Shown: one piece after another, positions 24,032 through 34,358 of the stretch
How the letters are laid out: every line of letters starts with the position of its first letter
Position numbering within the stretch: position 1 is the first letter of the stretch
Assembly: GCF_033568475.1 (NCBI RefSeq)
Contig: NC_133123.1
Span: forward strand, 105,711,228 to 105,775,227
Origin: Henckelia pumila
Taxonomy: Eukaryota; Streptophyta; Magnoliopsida; Lamiales; Gesneriaceae
Direction of reading: 5' to 3'
DNA length: 64,000 nt
Notes under the pieces: generated by a model
Seen by the model: only the letters and a program-made list of their open reading frames with translations
What the model was told of the DNA's origin: nothing
Database searches by the model: none
Program-made: the position numbers and the translations under genes

Positions 24032-24936
24032 TTGGCAACCGAAGAGTTGGAAACTCAGTTGGTGTCAGCGGTTTTAGTTATGCTTGACCCTTTTGTATTG
24101 GATTTTCAATTGGGTTGTATTATTATTTTGGGTTTCAGTTATTTACCGGTTGTATTTTGCCGGGTTAGTATTCGATTTAAGTTTCTGAAATTTTTCTCTA
24201 GGTTTGTTATTTAAGTATAATTAAATTCTTAAGCTTCTATTTAGTAGGTGATCACGAAGCAGGTCACTACACATTAGATACGTAATATGAAAAACACTCT
24301 TTCATGTCTTTGAAAACACAATTACAAAATAGGTTATAGGGGTTGCAATGTGAACAAATTAGCATCACTTTTTGCAGAAATAGAAAAATGCAACATCACT
24401 TGTTAGCAAAAAAGAAAAATGGAACTTACATATCTATATCTATATGGGTAAGACCGTAAGAGGAGAAAAATTGAATTTGAGAATAACACATGAATCTAAA
24501 TTTAATCTAAAATAGAATAAATTCAAACTCACAAAAAAATTTTTACTCTGTTACAGTAATAATCATATATTCACCATTTCATAGAAGATGTTGAAACTCA
24601 AAAATCACCAACAGAAAATTAATATGTGAATCTCGTAGCAACATGAAAATCCCAAATCAATAATGCTTTAATCAAACAGAAAACACAAATTAAAATTACA
24701 ATATAATAAAATTTGTACCATATACGATATTCATGAATCGGATCCTCACTAGTGATTCCATCGAGTTTGCGTCTCTGAAAATCTTTTCATCGATATAGAT
24801 AATGCCCAACTGAAGAAGCCACCATGCCCCAATGAAGTTCAATGCTCAATATTCAGTTTCAGAAGAAGAATGAATTTTTGGTGGTAAAAAAATGAACTGT
24901 TAACAAATTATAAAAAAGTTAATAAAAAATAAAAAC
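24032..24936. other. Unassigned AT-rich sequence
   Basis: No coding frame or known element is visible. A block ending GGTCACTACA at about 24270 has the look of a chromovirus LTR 3' end, but no primer-binding site follows, so at most it is an LTR scrap. The remainder (24271-24936) is AT-rich and I see nothing in it. Confidence 0.35.
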
Positions 24937-25597
24937 TGATACCCCATGATTGGGCCCATCAAGTGCATGAGCCCAATGAAGGCCCACAACCAAAGACTAA
25001 GGGGTAGAATTGGCCCATGAGAGAATTATGGAAAAAGATATATGTTGGCTCCCAAGGGGTGAATGAGAGCCCCATCAAGTTGGACCTTAGACATGAGGTC
25101 TCTAAGGTTTGTCAAAAGCTTATGACAATTTGGAATGGAGATGTGAAAGAGTATATGGAGAGCGTAGAAGAAGGAAGTGGAGGAGGGACTCGCCTAGGGT
25201 GGGCGACTCCTAATGTGGGCAACCCCTACGGTGGACGAGCTCTAGGGTGCTAAGCTTGGTTTTGTGTCTTGGGTTGTCTTTGGAGGGCAAGCTCTAAAGG
25301 AGAGGTGCGTGAACTAGACGCTCGTGGTCCCCTACAAAGTGTTCGTGGTCCTCTACTTTGCCTCCTATAAATACGGGTTTGCTCTTTCCATTTGCAATTA
25401 ATTCACTTTCATTTTGAGGGGCTCCCAAGCTCTTCTTTCTCTCATTCGTTCATGTCTCTGACTTGAGCGTAGGTGGGGCTACGCCGGGATAACCTCCCAG
25501 CCCCCTATAACATTATTTGCTTGATTTCAGGTTCATATCTAGACTTGAAGCTTTGGGCTTGAGCGGGATCCGAACCATCAAATTTTAGTGAGTATCA
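24937..25597 (+). repeat. 5' LTR of Tat-2
   Basis: The right end is secure: AGTATCA is followed one base later by a Tat-type primer-binding site. Inside are CTATAAATAC (25365-25374) as TATA box and GACTTGAGCGTAGG. The left end at TGATACCCC is a guess based on the composition change and a TG, because the 3' LTR is outside the window. Confidence 0.55.
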
Positions 25598-25598
25598 C

Positions 25599-25614
25599 TT
25601 GGCGCCATCTATGG
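25599..25614 (+). other. Primer-binding site of Tat-2
   Basis: TTGGCGCCATCTATGG is of the TGGCGCC type known from Tat and Athila elements and differs from the tRNA-iMet type used by the other elements here. Confidence 0.75.
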
Positions 25615-25824
25615 GAAGCTTTGAGTTGAGACGTAGAGATGGTTGGAAGGAGTGAGAGTAGAAGATCTCACACCACCTCATCTCGCCTAGGGCCAAGGAT
25701 GGGGGAACCTCCCCCTAGGAATACGGTGGGGAGTATGACCTTGGAAGAGTTGGGCCAATTTATCACTAAGGTTGTGGGAAAGGCCTTGAAGAAAAATCAG
25801 GAAGCCTTGCAAGGCCAAGGTCAT

Positions 25825-25897
25825 GAGCAAGAGCAAGACCAAGAGCAAGACCAAGAACAAGAACAAGAACAAGAACAAGAACAAGAACAAGAACAAG
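25825..25897 (+). repeat. CAAGAA/CAAGAC microsatellite coding Gln-Glu repeats
   Basis: About twelve hexamer units (GAGCAA, GACCAA, then a uniform run of GAACAA) encode alternating Gln and Glu/Asp within Tat-2 gag. The uniform 3' portion suggests recent slippage. Confidence 0.85.
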
Positions 25898-26227
25898 TGA
25901 CAAATAAGGATGAAATGGGTCAGTAGAGTCAGTTAGGGGGAACTCTACCCCCTCCGGGCATGGATGATCAAGAGAAGGAGGAAATGTGGAAGGAGATAAG
26001 GATGTTGAGACAACAACTTGGGGGCAAGGGTTCAACTCTTAAGAAAGAAAGTCCATTTTCCCTTGCGATTTTGGAGGAAGAACTTCCAGCTAGTTTCAAG
26101 AAGCCAAGCGTGGGAGAATATGATGGAAGTACGGACCCGGAGGAACATATGGGATGATTTGAGAACGCTGCCTTATTGCACCAATACTCCGACGGTATAA
26201 AGTGTCGAGTATTCTTGAGCACGTTGG

Positions 26228-26232
26228 TAAAG
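26228..26232. other. TSD of chromovirus A, left copy (TAAAG)
   Basis: TAAAG directly precedes the left LTR and the same five bases follow the right LTR at 44874-44878. Confidence 0.9.
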
Positions 26233-27543
26233 TGTAGTGACCCTTACCCGGATCACCTACTAAACAGAACTTATGCATGCAATTAACTAAATTAAATAGA
26301 TATCAGAATAAAACTGCGGAAAACATAAATAATTTACAACTCCAAGTAAAGGAATCTGTAATTTATCCAATAATATACAACCAAATCGAATAGCTGTATA
26401 AACCCAAACAACAGTAATAAAACCTAAACGAAGCTCCAGCTGGCCAACCACTGACTAGCCCCTCCTGGATCCACCCTCCTCGTCCAATCGCAAACCTGCC
26501 CCATGGAATAAGGTGTCCAGAAAATACAGAGTACGAGACGTGAGCATAAAACGCTCAGTACGAGAGTATGAGTATACATGCATGCAAAGTGAACTCCCTA
26601 TAGACTCGAGGTCAAGGATCAGATAACAGAGACAGACCGGGCCCTGGTATGTAGCACGCTGTGCCGTCGCTTCAGGAGGTGGCTCCCATACCGAGATAAC
26701 CGTGGATACGCCGGACCCAAATCAATGGAAGTCCATCCACAACAGGATAGGGTACAACCCTACTAACAGACATTTCGAAAGAGATACAGCAAGATGCAAA
26801 TGAATGCAGCATAATATCATGGCATATAAATCATGCAGTCACATAATACATGCATAATCAGTCAGGATATCTCGAACAGTACTTTCGTACCTCAAAACAG
26901 AGCAAGCTCTACCAACTCTAGGTCCACGCCTATAGTCTGCTCTACACTGCCAAATGATACTACTATCATTAAAGTACTCTAAAAGCCTTAACTAAGCTAT
27001 TGCATACTCCTAAATATTTATAGGAAGCAAAAGCTATACCTTCGTCCGTCGTTAGCCCTTTGATGTCGATGCCTCCAGAACTTGGGCACAACTCCGCTAC
27101 GACTATCGAACGCCTCGCCGACCTCTGGACCAAGCCTAAGAAGGCTAGAACAGCTCCAAAAGGACTAGAAGGGAAAGGAGGACTCGGAATTGGCAAATGA
27201 AAGTGAAGCCTTGGCCTTCTATTTATAGACAACGATCGGAACTTCCGATCCTTGATCGGAACGTCCGAACCTCGATCGGAACGTCCGATCCTGCCATCGG
27301 AGCTTCCGAAGATCCTGATCTGCCACGTGTCAAAATATCACTTGTTGAATCCGGATAGGGGTGATCGGAGCTTCCGGTCCTGATCGGAGCTTCCGATCGT
27401 GCCACACGTCATGCCTGACGTAATATCGATCGGAGCTTCCGATCCTGATCGAAGCTTCCGAACTTACCTTTGGAGCTTCCGAACTCTACCCAAGTAATTA
27501 TGATTAATCCCTCAATTACTGATTTTGGTACCGGGCTACTACA
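26233..27543 (-). repeat. 3' LTR of chromovirus A
   Basis: It is bounded by TGTAGTGACCC and GGCTACTACA, 1311 bp, and matches 43524-44873 along its length. The inner neighbour is the polypurine tract. Confidence 0.93.
27220..27486 (-). promoter_or_regulatory. TATA box and palindromic repeat array in U3 of chromovirus A (3' LTR)
   Basis: On the minus strand CTATAAATA (plus 27220-27228) has directly upstream about ten copies of GATCGGAGCTTCCGATC-like near-palindromes at 19-25 bp spacing. The array also includes CACGTG (27324-27329), ACGTCA (27406-27411) and TGACGTAA (27416-27423), cores bound by plant bZIP factors. The other LTR has the same array at 44511-44815 with one or two more units. Confidence 0.65.
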
Positions 27544-27559
27544 TTCTCCCCCACTTAAG
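27544..27559 (-). other. Polypurine tract of chromovirus A
   Basis: Read on the minus strand CTTAAGTGGGGGAGAA stands immediately before the 3' LTR. Confidence 0.8.
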
Positions 27560-27680
27560 ATATTTCGTCCTCGAAATCAGATCTTAAGTATCGAATGCAA
27601 AATACAGAAATCAGAAACATTCTTTATTCAAATCAAACGTTTACAGAGTTTGCAACTTGAATACAACTTAAAGAATGAAA

Positions 27681-28265
27681 TCAAAACAACTCAGGATGGT
27701 CTTTACGCATCCTATTCTCAAGCTCCCAAGTAGCTTCCTCAGTGCCTCGGCGCTGCCACTGAACTAAAACCATAGGAATGACTTTGTTCCGTAAAACCTT
27801 ATCCTTATAATCCAGGATACGAAGAGGTTTCTCAACATAAGTCAAATCCTTGTCTACCTGTACCTCAGACCGCTGCAGAATATGAGATTCATCCGCCACA
27901 TACCGTCGCAACAGAGATACGTGGAACACGTCGTGAATACTGGACAAAAGCGGTGGCAAAGCTAGTCGATAAGCCAAATCGCCAATGCTCTCCAAGATCT
28001 CAAACGGACCGATAAATCTGGGAGACAACTTGCCCTTAAGGCCAAATCTGAGAATCTTGCGGAAAGGTGACACTCTCAGAAACACTTTCTCCCCGACCTC
28101 GAACTGCAAAGGCCTACGCTTGATAATAGCATAACTGGCCTGACGATCCTGTGCAGTCTTAATCCGTTTCTTGATTTGATCAACAATATCTATCGCCTGC
28201 TGGATAAACTCCGGTCCCTCAGCCTGTCTCTCCCCACTTCTTCCCAGAAGAGTGGAGTACGACAA
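27681..28265 (-). pseudogene. Chromovirus A pol, integrase C-terminus and chromodomain
   Basis: This open 3' part of pol is out of frame with the integrase core because of an indel near 28230. It carries a GPFEILESIGDLAYRLALPP segment (integrase C-terminal fold), the typical FHVSLLRRYV link, and at the end LVQWQRRGTEEATWELENRM, a chromodomain-like block. In chromoviruses this domain steers integration to particular chromatin. The stop is at 27681, just before the polypurine tract. Confidence 0.85.
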
Positions 28266-29296
28266 CGTCGCCCATACAACGCCTCAAAAGGTGCCATCCC
28301 AATACTAGTATAATAGCTGTTGTTGTAAGCGAACTCGATCAACGGCAAATGATCCTGCCAGGCTGAACCAAAATCCATGACGCACGCTCTAAGCATATCC
28401 TCTAACGTACGGATAGTGCGCTCTAACTGACCATCAGTCTCCGGATGATAGGCTATACTCAAACTGAGAGTAGTACCCATCGCACGCTGAACACTCCCCC
28501 AGAATCTAGAAGTAAACCTGGGGTCTCGATCAGTGACAATGATCACAGGCACTCCATGAAGTCGGACGATCTCCTGAATGTACATCCGTGCCATGCGATC
28601 CACAGAGTACTCTCGGCTATAGGCAATGAAATGCACTGACTTGGTGAGTAGGTCCACCACAACCCAGATAGCATCACAGTTCCTCGGGGATACCGGCAAA
28701 TGGGTCACAAAGTCCATTGTGATAAACTCCCATTTCCATTCAGGAATAGGCAGACTGTGAAGCAATCCTCCAGGTCGTCGGTGCTCTGCCTTGACCTGTT
28801 GACACACCAAACATCTCGAAACAAACTGATAAACACTGCGTTTCATTCCCTTCCACCAGAAACGAGTACGTAGATCCTTGTACATCTTGTTGCTTCCAGG
28901 ATGAATACTCAACTTAGTGCGATGCGCCTGAGACAAAATCTCCTCTCGCAACTCTTTATCCTGCGGAATCACAAGCCTACCAGACAAACACAGAAAACCA
29001 TCTGACTGATAATGAAATCCAGACGAGCTACCCTCATTAGCTAGACGAGCTAAACGCTGGGTCTTTGAATCAGACATCTGAGCATCTCGGATCCGCGAAT
29101 ACAAGGCTGGCTCAGATAATATCGCAAACATCTGGATACTCTGCATACCTTTCTTATGCTTGAAGGTATAACCTGAAGTACAACAGTCACTGATCGCACT
29201 AGACATCGAACAAGTCTGAAATGCGGATAATCGCACCTTGCGACTCAAAGCATCAGCGGTGAGATTAGCAGCTCCCGGATGGTACTTAACTCGCAA
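28230..29296 (-). pseudogene. Chromovirus A pol, end of RNase H and integrase core
   Basis: It begins with the end of RNase H ([15 protein letters not shown]) and reads through the HHCC finger ([22 protein letters not shown]) into the catalytic core with MDFVTHLP (Asp), VTDRDPRF (Asp) and TDGQLERTI (Glu), so the DDE triad is intact. It is out of frame with the RT part (indel near 29290) and with the C-terminal part. Two single-base indels therefore break what is otherwise a well-preserved pol. Confidence 0.88.
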
Positions 29297-30664
29297 TCAT
29301 AGTCCTTAAGCAAATCCATCCAACGTCTCTGCCTCATGTTCAACTCCGCTTGAGTGAACAAATAATTGAGACTCTTATGGTCGGTGAAGATCTCAAATTT
29401 CTCGCCATACAGATAATGACGCCAGATTTTCAAAGCGAACACAATGGTTGCTAACTCCAAATCATGGACTGGGTAGTTGTCCTCGTGAAGCTTTAGCTGT
29501 CTAGAAGCGTATGCGATCACATGCCCATTCTGAGTCAGGACACAACCTAACCCCTGAAGAGAAGCATCCGTGTAAACTACATACCCTCCAGATCCTGACG
29601 GTAATGCCAATACCGGCGCAGAAGTCAACCGCCGTCGAAGCTCACGGAAATTCTCCTCGCACTCGGAGGACCACTCGAAATCCACACCCTTGCGGGTAAG
29701 CTGCGTCAACGGTCGAGCTAACTGAGAGAAGTTCAAAATGAAGCGACGATAATACCCTGCTAGACCCAGAAAACTACGGATCTCAGCAACTGTCATCGGA
29801 CGCGACCAATTAAGTACCGCTTCAATCTTGCTTGGATCAACAGAAATCCCCTCCCTGGATATGATATGGCCAAGAAAGACCACTCTATCCATCCAGAACT
29901 CACACTTGCTCAGCTTAGCGTACAACTGCTCATCTCGAAGAGTCTGCAGTACCAACCGCAAGTGAGAAACATGATCTTCCGTATTACGCGAATATACCAA
30001 GATGTCGTCAATGAAGACCACGAAAAAATTGTCCAAGTACTCCCTGAAGACACGGTTCATCAAATCCATGAATAAAGCCGGCGCATTAGTCAAACCAAAT
30101 GGCATCACTAGGAACTCGTAATGCCCATAGCGAGTACGGAATGCAGTCTTGGCTACGTCCTGATCACGGACTCTCAACTGATGATACCCAGATCTCAAGT
30201 CAATCTTGGAGTAAACTGACGTGCCCTGTAGCTGATCGAACAAGTCATCAATACGAGGCAACGGATACTTGTTCTTCAAAGTGACTCGGTTCAGCTGCCG
30301 ATAGTCAATGCACAGCCGCATCGACCCATCCTTCTTCTTCACGAAGAGAACAGGAGCTCCCCAAGGAGACACACTAGGACGAATGTACCCCTTGTCCAAA
30401 AGATCTTGTAGCTGATTCTTCCACTCACGCATCTCTGACGGAGCCAGACGATACGGTGCTCTAGAAATAGGCGAAGTACCCGGCATCAACTCTATGCCAA
30501 ACTCGACTTCCCTAGCAGGAGGAAAACCCAGAATCTCATCAGGAAACACATCTGGAAATTCATCCACAACCGGAATGCTCTCTATCCCAATACTCTCAGC
30601 AGACAAATCAACTGCATATATAAGGTAGCCTTCCCCGCCAGACTCCATAGCTCGACAGGCTCTC
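29245..30664 (-). pseudogene. Chromovirus A pol, reverse transcriptase and RNase H
   Basis: From the copia A border the frame gives [20 protein letters not shown], then the RT palm with [35 protein letters not shown] and the active site [10 protein letters not shown], then RNase H with [15 protein letters not shown] and [10 protein letters not shown]. The open frame actually starts in the copia LTR at 30789, an accident of the insertion. The protein's upstream part is on the other side of copia A at 42024. It is broken downstream by the indel near 29290. Confidence 0.9.
30660..30664. other. TSD of copia A, left copy (CTCTC)
   Basis: CTCTC precedes the 5' LTR and recurs right after the 3' LTR at 42024-42028. 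Confidence 0.92.
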
Positions 30665-32531
30665 TGAAAGAGTGGGTGCCCAGTGAGCCAACTTGTGGCT
30701 ATGGGCTTTGATGACTCTTTGTACAAACGATCTTTTTGTTTAATGTAATTTACACTTTTATTAATGGCAATGACTTTATCTTTCTTCATATTGTTATATT
30801 ATGATATACTATTGTTGTTTTGATAAAGACCTTGAATATACTATAGTGTATGTAAGATGTGGTAGAACATGGGGATGTCTATCATGAAATACATCTTATA
30901 GTCACTGTATATTCTAAACTGTTCCTAGTCGATTGAGCCGTCCGATAATAAGGATAAGGATCGCTCGAGTTTGAGACTAGCATTTGCGATGCGGAGTACC
31001 ACGTTTCATTGGTAGGGAACATGGAGATGTTCGAAGCATGCAAATGGATATTCATAGGATGAATAATCGAACTACCCTATCCGGATTTTCCAAGTGGTTA
31101 TCACTTATCGAGTGGATAAAGTCCGCGGTTTTGGTTGTACACCATTAGTCCTTACTACTTGAAACATCATGGAGACTCTATATGCTAGTACTGTGCTTTG
31201 ACTCGTTTACCGACTCTATGGGGGTCATCAGGTGTCGGGATTGGGTACAGTTACAACACATATAGCAGTCGATGCATTGTTGTCAAGGATTCACCACATA
31301 CTTGCGAGTGTGGATATCCTATGCGATCTGAGGAGATATTAGTGTGACGAATCTCTGGCCAGAGTACTTGATGTGATTTAAGAAATGGTTTCTTAGTAGC
31401 ACATGCGATGTCACTAATTTGATCTTCAAGAGGTATTGCATAGTTATCGAATCTTGAGCGACTCTCGATATACCAATGGTTGTTGATTCGATTGGGATAT
31501 ATGGATGAAGGGACCGTACTGTACGCTAACCAAAATCTACTGGTTCTTGTAGGCACTATCAGTGATACCTAGGGAATCATGGGGCGATGTTGCTAGGCGC
31601 TTTACCATGATTCGTTGGGCAAGTCGGAAATCGTTGTTCCGAGTCACAAGGAGTTGTGAGCCCACGGCTAGCTGTATCCCTGAACCATTGAGGGTCACAC
31701 AGTGTAATGGAGTTTTAATCCCCGTTGAGATAGTTAAATTTAAAGAGTTAAATTTAATGAATAAAGAAGTTGGACTTCTTAAATAAGAGTAAGGGAGTAG
31801 GATTTCCTAAAATGACATAGGGATGTACATTTTTGGAAACCACTGAATTCGGATTCAGGAAAATTTATCTTGACTTTAAAATGTGCAGAAATGGTTTCTG
31901 TGCACATTGGTAAAATCGGTTTATCAATCGGAGTCACGATGAATTTTATATTAATTTCTGAACATGCGGGCTTTGCTTGTCGGGCCTCAACTTATGACTA
32001 ATGGGCCCTAAGGTGTTAGTGGCCTGCATTATAAATAAGTTATTGCAGTACAGAAATTACATACAACTGGTCATAATTGAGACAGGATTTTTCGAAAAAC
32101 CCTAGCCTCCCCTCTCAGTTCGGCCGCCCCTTCCCTTTCTCTGCCTGAGAAATTCCGGTCTGTGATTTTGAATTGCAGTCTGGAATAGCGAATCAAATTC
32201 GTTTATTCTCTTCGTAGAAAACTTCTAATAGATTTTATAGTGCAATCTATCAGAGGGATTAAACCTCTATTCGTGGACCTGATTGAAGGAAAGCTTGTTC
32301 ATCAGTTCCAGGGAGATACAAGAAGCGCAGAGAAATCTGTGTGGTGTCCAATAATCTCGCTTCGAGATTGAAGGTAAAAATTACATAACAGTTATTTAAT
32401 TTTTATACACACAAATAATTTAATCGAACGGTTGATACCCACACTATGGAATTGTTCCATAATAATAAAATTTTAAACTTTCGCTGCACCGGGTATCAAT
32501 CGTGATTGATCTGAACGCCAGTTTTCCAACA
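30665..32531 (+). repeat. 5' LTR of copia A
   Basis: It runs from TGAAAGAGTGGG to TTTTCCAACA, 1867 bp, with a TTATAAATA box at 32029-32037. It is followed by the primer-binding site. Confidence 0.94.
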
Positions 32532-32532
32532 G

Positions 32533-32545
32533 TGGTATCAGAGCC
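32533..32545 (+). other. Primer-binding site of copia A
   Basis: TGGTATCAGAGCC, complementary to the 3' end of initiator tRNA-Met, one base after the LTR. Confidence 0.88.
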
Positions 32546-32660
32546 AGGTTGCTCAGATCAAACGATTAAATTAATCGATTGTACAAAAATTTTTGAGTCT
32601 TGGTTTTTTAAAACAAAATAAATATTTTAAATAAAATTTTTTTTTTTTTTCGGGCAAAAC

Positions 32661-32830
32661 CCGGGCAGCGATTGGATCGCTGCCCGGTGGGGCAGCGACG
32701 GTCGCTGCCCCGGGCGGCGCACGGCGCCGGCCAGGCGCCGCCAGGGCAGCAATTGTCGCTGCCCTAAAGGGGCAGCCGGGCTGCCCCGGCCCGCGCCCAC
32801 GGGTGCGGGCCGGCCCGGGAGTGTCCCGGG
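32661..32830 (+). other. Array of seven consecutive GC-rich hairpins in the copia A leader
   Basis: Seven inverted repeats stand side by side in an AT-rich leader: 32661-32672/32676-32687 (12 bp); 32689-32699/32701-32711 (11 bp around one base); 32713-32720/32735-32742 (8 bp); 32743-32750/32758-32765 (8 bp); 32769-32776/32780-32787 (8 bp); 32788-32798/32801-32811 (11 bp with one G-U); 32814-32820/32824-32830 (7 bp). Gaps between neighbours are 0-3 bases. All stems are perfect or nearly so. Position and architecture match the array in copia B although the stem sequences differ. Confidence 0.82.
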
Positions 32831-33049
32831 CGGCCCGCGGGAAAAATTATTTTTTTTATTTAAATTAATTTTAATGTGTTAAAATTTTATTTTTGGTCCG
32901 GTCAAAAATTGTTTTTGATTGGTTCACGAGGCATCGGATCGAATTGTTCGAGTCCGAAAATTTTAAAATTGATTTTTGGATAAATTTGAATTTTTGGAAA
33001 ATTTTAATATTTTATCCTTAAATTGAATTTTGAAATCAATTATTTTTGG

Positions 33050-33210
33050 TACAATTGATGATAAGATTTGATCTTATGTATATATTAAGTAAAATATGAT
33101 TTTATCTATAAAATTAGATTCTGTAGATAAAATATTATTTTATTTAATAAAAGGTAAAATATGATTTTATATGTAAAATATGATTTTATATATAAAATAT
33201 AATTTTATCC
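33050..33210 (+). repeat. AT-rich short repeats in the copia A leader
   Basis: AAAATATGATTTTAT and variants recur several times. This is the counterpart of 10437-10600 in copia B. Confidence 0.55.
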
Positions 33211-33889
33211 TATTTAAATTTAAATTGCCATATACATGATATCCAATAAATTAATTTTGAATTAAATGTTATTGGATAAGGATGATCGATTGTCATGACC
33301 AATTTTGTAGGTGTATGTTAGGAATTTACATTTGTTTTATTGTTGTTGGTTTTATTAATGGGCCTGGTTTATGGCCCAATATGAATGTCATATGTAATAA
33401 AAGTGGGCTTGGTTTATGGCCCGTTCCCACCCCTAAAATGTATCCCCTACTTGTCATTGCTATTTATTGTAAATACATTAGATTTAGTGGGAGATCAAGA
33501 TTTGAAGATGGTGGGCCCAGCAGACAATAAAGACGAAGAAATGTAAATTGGAAGCTAATGTAATAGGATTGCATTGCATACTGCATATTACCTAGGATTG
33601 GACTAAGACTCGTGATTGGCAACCACGAGTCAATTAGAAATGGAATCGATCATCCTATATATAATATATGATATTATGATTGTATGCATGTTTTAGACAT
33701 AATTGCATGACGGCAAGCATGCAATAATTTGAAATTGATGAGACAAATTTTTTATAATTAAAAATCCCTCATTTTAAATATGATTTAAAATTGATATCAA
33801 GATAAATAAAGGAAATTTAAATTTGTTTAAATATTCCTACCTTCCATCAACGGTCAATGTATGTGATGCTACCCGCGAATACGGTCCGG

Positions 33890-34168
33890 CTCATATTATT
33901 GGGGGGGCCCGTCCGTCGGAAAGCTGTACATTGGATCGACACATGTTGTAAGTTGGGTGGAACTCCCATGGGATCGGCTCATATTATTGGGGGATCCACA
34001 TGGCGACCGTCCATCACAACTTAATATTGATGGGTCATCTTGACATGTCACTATAAACGGCGTCATATTATTGGGCCCTTATTGGACATGAGGTAAAAAC
34101 ATGGGGGTTGCTTTGGAAGCAATTGGGCTCTACCTTTTGAGAATTATGGTTGGCTGATATTATTCGGG
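33890..34168 (+). repeat. Four spaced TCATATTATTGGG motifs in the copia A leader
   Basis: Copies begin at 33890, 33978, 34062 and 34154 (the last as CTGATATTATTCGGG). The spacing is nearly the same as in copia B, and the last copy lies about 205 bases before the gag ATG. Confidence 0.7.
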
Positions 34169-34358
34169 ACCATAAGTTTGTCAATTGGACTCCATGTTCT
34201 CACTAAGGAAAAAGTTTCCCGTTTTCACTAGAGGGTAGTGAAATCGTTAAAATAGTGGGAGTGAGATTCATAAAATTAAATTCGCCTATTTTATGTCTTA
34301 GTAAATTGCTTAAAAAATCATTGATATATGTCTGTTTTTCTTTTCAGTATTTCATACA

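Larger units (their letters stand above)
25639..26232 (+). pseudogene. Tat-2 gag, first part
   Basis: The ATG at 25639 follows the primer-binding site by about 25 bases. The frame runs 95 codons to a TAG at 25924, continues in the same frame after it, and meets a second stop near 26155. A Gln/Glu-rich segment (25825-25897) is followed by a charged coiled-coil-like stretch (EEMWKEIRMLRQQL) and then FKKPSVGEYDGSTDPEEH, a block typical of plant gypsy Gag just before the core. It is interrupted at 26232 by chromovirus A and resumes at 44879. Confidence 0.75.

Noticed and set aside
30665..30789. N-terminal 42 codons of the long minus-strand RT frame ending at 29245
   Set aside because: They lie in the copia A LTR and are joined to chromovirus A pol only by the insertion. 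They are not part of the gene.
31251..31786. ORFs inside copia LTRs on both strands (also 36487-36983 and 40743-41278)
   Set aside because: The same chance frames recur in every LTR copy because the LTRs are near-identical. They lie in the non-coding LTR and have no domain.
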